Source of the DNA: Planctomycetota bacterium | Lineage (GTDB): Bacteria > Planctomycetota > Planctomycetia > Pirellulales > Pirellulaceae | Direction of reading: 5' to 3' | Assembly: GCA_023430365.1 (NCBI GenBank) | Contig: JAEZAS010000453.1 | Coordinates: forward strand, 22,623 to 86,622 | DNA: 64,000 nt | Shown here: positions 62,127-64,000 of the stretch, one piece after another | Position numbering within the stretch: the stretch's first letter is position 1 | Layout: every line of letters begins with the position of its first letter | The notes under the pieces: generated by a model | Told to the model about the DNA's origin: nothing | The model's database searches: none | The model's input: the letters and a program-made list of their open reading frames with translations, nothing else | Position numbers and translations under genes: made by a program

Positions 62127-63806
62127 CTACTTCGCCTCTTCGAGGGCGAGTTCAAAGCAGGCCGCCTCCTGCCCGTTGCGGACCAACAAGCGATTTCCAC
62201 TCAGGCAAAGGTTGTTCCAGGTTTGGCCTTCGATCGCATCCATCTGGCCCAACTCGCGATGCTCCTCGGGAGTCGCTTCCAGGTGGATCAACTTGCCATC
62301 TTCGGAAATCACGAGCAGCGTCGAGTTGAGGCCTAGCAACTGACCGTTGCGATAGCGCCCCTTCTTCCACTGGCTCTTGCCAGTCGCGAGATCGGCACAT
62401 TCCAAGATGCCGTCCGAGAGGCCGTAAACATAGCCATCGATGATCGCGACGTTCGTAAACTTGGTTCGCAGGACGCGGCGATTGCTCCAGACCTCGGTCG
62501 CCGTCCAACCTTCGTCACCGTTGTTCTTGATCTGATACACAGCCGAGCCATAGCCGTATCCCTTGGATACGAAAACCTGGTCGTTGCCGATGGCGATCGC
62601 CTGGGAACAACTGGCGTCGCCGCTGCTGGAACCGGGCCACGGGAACGTCCAGAGTTCCTCGCCGTTTTCGTCGCGGTGTCCGGCAACGGTTTCCTCGTTC
62701 ACGATGAGGATTTGCCGCTGGCCGCCCAGCGTCGCGAGGGCAGGGGAGGCGTAGGAGATTTGTCGTGGTCCCTGCATCCAGGCGACTTTACCGCTGACTT
62801 TGTCAAAAGCGATTAGCGAGTGCTCCGCGCCCTCTTTGCCTCCCAGCGGCATCACGACACGGCTATCGACGATCAACGGCGAAGCGGAGCGACCAAACGA
62901 AACTTCCGCAAGGTCCTCGGCGACCGTCATGCCTATCACTTCGAGCAGGTTCTTCTGCCACAGCAGCTCGCCGGTGGCAGCGTCCAGACAACTCAGCACA
63001 CCCGTCGCCCCCAGGGCATAGACACGTCCCTCATCGATCGTGGGCGTGCTGCGCGGGCCAATGCCACCGAGCTTGGTCTCGTACCGGGCTTTGATTGAAT
63101 ATCCCCAAACCGGTTTGCCGGTTTTCACCTCGTAGCAGGTGATCCATTCCTCTTCGCCTCGTTGCTCGAGGGTGAAGGCATAGTCCTGGACGACCGAAAA
63201 GGCGGACCAGCCGGCGCCAATGGGCTGCTTCCAGAGCAGCTTCGGGGGGTGCGCCTCCCAGTCCCGCTTCAAGTGAGTCTCCGGCAGTCGGCAACTCCGA
63301 TCGGGGCCGAGAAACTGAGGGAAATCGCTGGCGGTGGTTTGCGTCAGGTCGACCCCTGGCGCCGATTGGACCTCCGCTTCAATCGGTTTCAGATGGTGGT
63401 CTGCGCTGGCGCTCCAGCGCCAGGCAAAGTGCGGCCTCAGGTTCCCGTCGACGCCATCCAATCGCACCGCCACGATCAGCGCCACGAGGAAAACGAACAG
63501 GCCGATGGCGGACCAGCGCCTGAATCGGCCCGAATATCCGCTGAACCCGACAAACCAACCGAACAGGGCGACGAAGGCCAAGAAGCCGACGATCAGCGTG
63601 ACAATATTGATGATGGCGGGGTCAATCACCGGGATCAGCGATTGAACCTCGGTGTCGAAGTAACGAATCCCCGCGATCACGATCGCGCAGAACGCCACAA
63701 AGGCCAGAACCCACCGGTTGGGAAACCGTTTGCCCCGCGTTGCTGAGGTGGTTGAAGAAGTCGCGGACTCATCCGCAACGGTATCACTCGTAGTCTTGCC
63801 GGTCAT
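62127..63806 (-). CDS. Membrane-anchored PQQ-type beta-propeller protein
   Basis: A 559-residue protein. Three hydrophobic segments lie at about 30-47, 58-86 and 95-113 in the N-terminus. The rest is a repeated beta-propeller pattern (for example ATGVLSCLDAATGELLWQK, SGKVAWMQGPRQISYASPA, GQRQILIVNEETVAGH) of the PQQ-repeat outer-membrane-assembly or alcohol-dehydrogenase-like type. No PQQ-ligand set can be identified. Such propellers are abundant in planctomycetes. It ends 76 bases before the SDR gene, so co-transcription is possible. Confidence 0.82.
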   Translation of the reverse strand: MTGKTTSDTVADESATSSTTSATRGKRFPNRWVLAFVAFCAIVIAGIRYFDTEVQSLIPVIDPAIINIVTLIVGFLAFVALFGWFVGFSGYSGRFRRWSAIGLFVFLVALIVAVRLDGVDGNLRPHFAWRWSASADHHLKPIEAEVQSAPGVDLTQTTASDFPQFLGPDRSCRLPETHLKRDWEAHPPKLLWKQPIGAGWSAFSVVQDYAFTLEQRGEEEWITCYEVKTGKPVWGYSIKARYETKLGGIGPRSTPTIDEGRVYALGATGVLSCLDAATGELLWQKNLLEVIGMTVAEDLAEVSFGRSASPLIVDSRVVMPLGGKEGAEHSLIAFDKVSGKVAWMQGPRQISYASPALATLGGQRQILIVNEETVAGHRDENGEELWTFPWPGSSSGDASCSQAIAIGNDQVFVSKGYGYGSAVYQIKNNGDEGWTATEVWSNRRVLRTKFTNVAIIDGYVYGLSDGILECADLATGKSQWKKGRYRNGQLLGLNSTLLVISEDGKLIHLEATPEEHRELGQMDAIEGQTWNNLCLSGNRLLVRNGQEAACFELALEEAK

Positions 63807-63854
63807 GCTCTTCTCAGTCTGCGTCCGTGGAATTGGTCTCTCTTGCGGCCGCTT

Positions 63855-64000
63855 TTAGCGACGAGGCTTGAGGGTTTTCAGGTAAGCGAACAGGTCAGCC
63901 AGATCCTGGTCGCTGATATCGTTAAGCAGCCCGCCGGGCATGAGCGAGATCTTGCTTTTGCGCATGACGAGAATCTCGTCGCCGGTGATGCGCGTGGTCG
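63855..64000 (-). CDS. C-terminus of a planctomycete-type haem-binding protein, truncated
   Basis: The minus strand is open from the window edge to a TAA at 63855-63857. The last residues include KSKISLMPGGLLNDIS and QDLADLFAYLKTL, the typical end of the planctomycete cytochrome-c-like haem-binding domain found at the C-terminus of large membrane-bound dehydrogenases. The CxxCH motif would lie outside the window. It ends 48 bases before the propeller gene on the same strand. Confidence 0.7.
   Translation of the reverse strand, partial: TTRITGDEILVMRKSKISLMPGGLLNDISDQDLADLFAYLKTLKPRR

Overview
This 64 kb window comes from a high-GC bacterium of the phylum Planctomycetota, most likely a Pirellulales-type genome. 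The placement is inference from gene content: an EF-Tu with a rewritten switch I, a ribosomal protein L17 with large insertions, a NusG with a long acidic N-terminus, a sigma-70 factor with several N-terminal helix-turn-helix segments, a tetrahydromethanopterin (H4MPT) biosynthesis cluster, and the C-terminus of a planctomycete-type haem-binding protein at the right edge. No rRNA gene, CRISPR array, prophage or intact transposon was found.

Layout. Positions 1-7.5 kb hold the 3' part of an Hsp70-family gene, an RmlD-like sugar-nucleotide reductase and an HrpA-type DEAH RNA helicase, separated by small palindromic repeats. A 0.55 kb G+T-rich block without a convincing gene follows. Positions 8-16 kb hold folE (GTP cyclohydrolase I), two small membrane proteins, a 1000-residue FAD/Fe-S 2-hydroxyacid dehydrogenase, and moaD-moaE-moaA followed by a NifS-like cysteine desulfurase. 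A secreted protein gene (minus strand) then diverges from the unusual sigma factor gene, which ends in a clear terminator.

Positions 20-53 kb are the ancestral transcription/translation supercluster, all on the plus strand: tRNA-Thr, tRNA-Tyr, tRNA-Gly, tRNA-Thr, tuf, tRNA-Trp, secE, nusG, rplK, rplA, rplJ, rplL, rpoB, rpoC, terminator; promoter, rpsL, rpsG, terminator, fusA; promoter, then the S10 and spc operons (rpsJ to secY-adk); promoter, then the alpha operon (rpmJ, rpsM, rpsK, rpoA, rplQ), terminator. Compared with the textbook order, tufA, rpmD (L30), map, infA and rpsD (S4) are absent from their usual slots. rpmJ, a 37-codon gene, is present.

Positions 53-64 kb start with two small plus-strand genes (a HELWH metallopeptidase-like protein and an FmdB-like protein). 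The rest is a minus-strand block read from right to left: haem-binding protein (cut by the window edge), PQQ-type beta-propeller membrane protein, short-chain dehydrogenase, dihydropteroate-synthase-like protein, pabB, pabA, a DUF447-like protein, beta-RFAP synthase and a solute-binding lipoprotein. From the dehydrogenase to RFAP synthase the genes overlap or are separated by about 10-20 bases. They form a coherent set: PabB/PabA make the 4-aminobenzoate that RFAP synthase condenses with phosphoribosyl pyrophosphate, and the DHPS-like protein belongs to the same one-carbon cofactor pathway.

Most interesting items: the multi-HTH sigma factor, the co-located pABA/H4MPT operon with a dehydrogenase lacking its catalytic Tyr, the 62-nt out-of-frame overlap of rpsC and rplP, the EF-Tu and L17 sequence variants, small palindromic elements (one inserted in frame inside hrpA, one inside the ribosomal operon), and the unexplained G+T-rich block upstream of folE.
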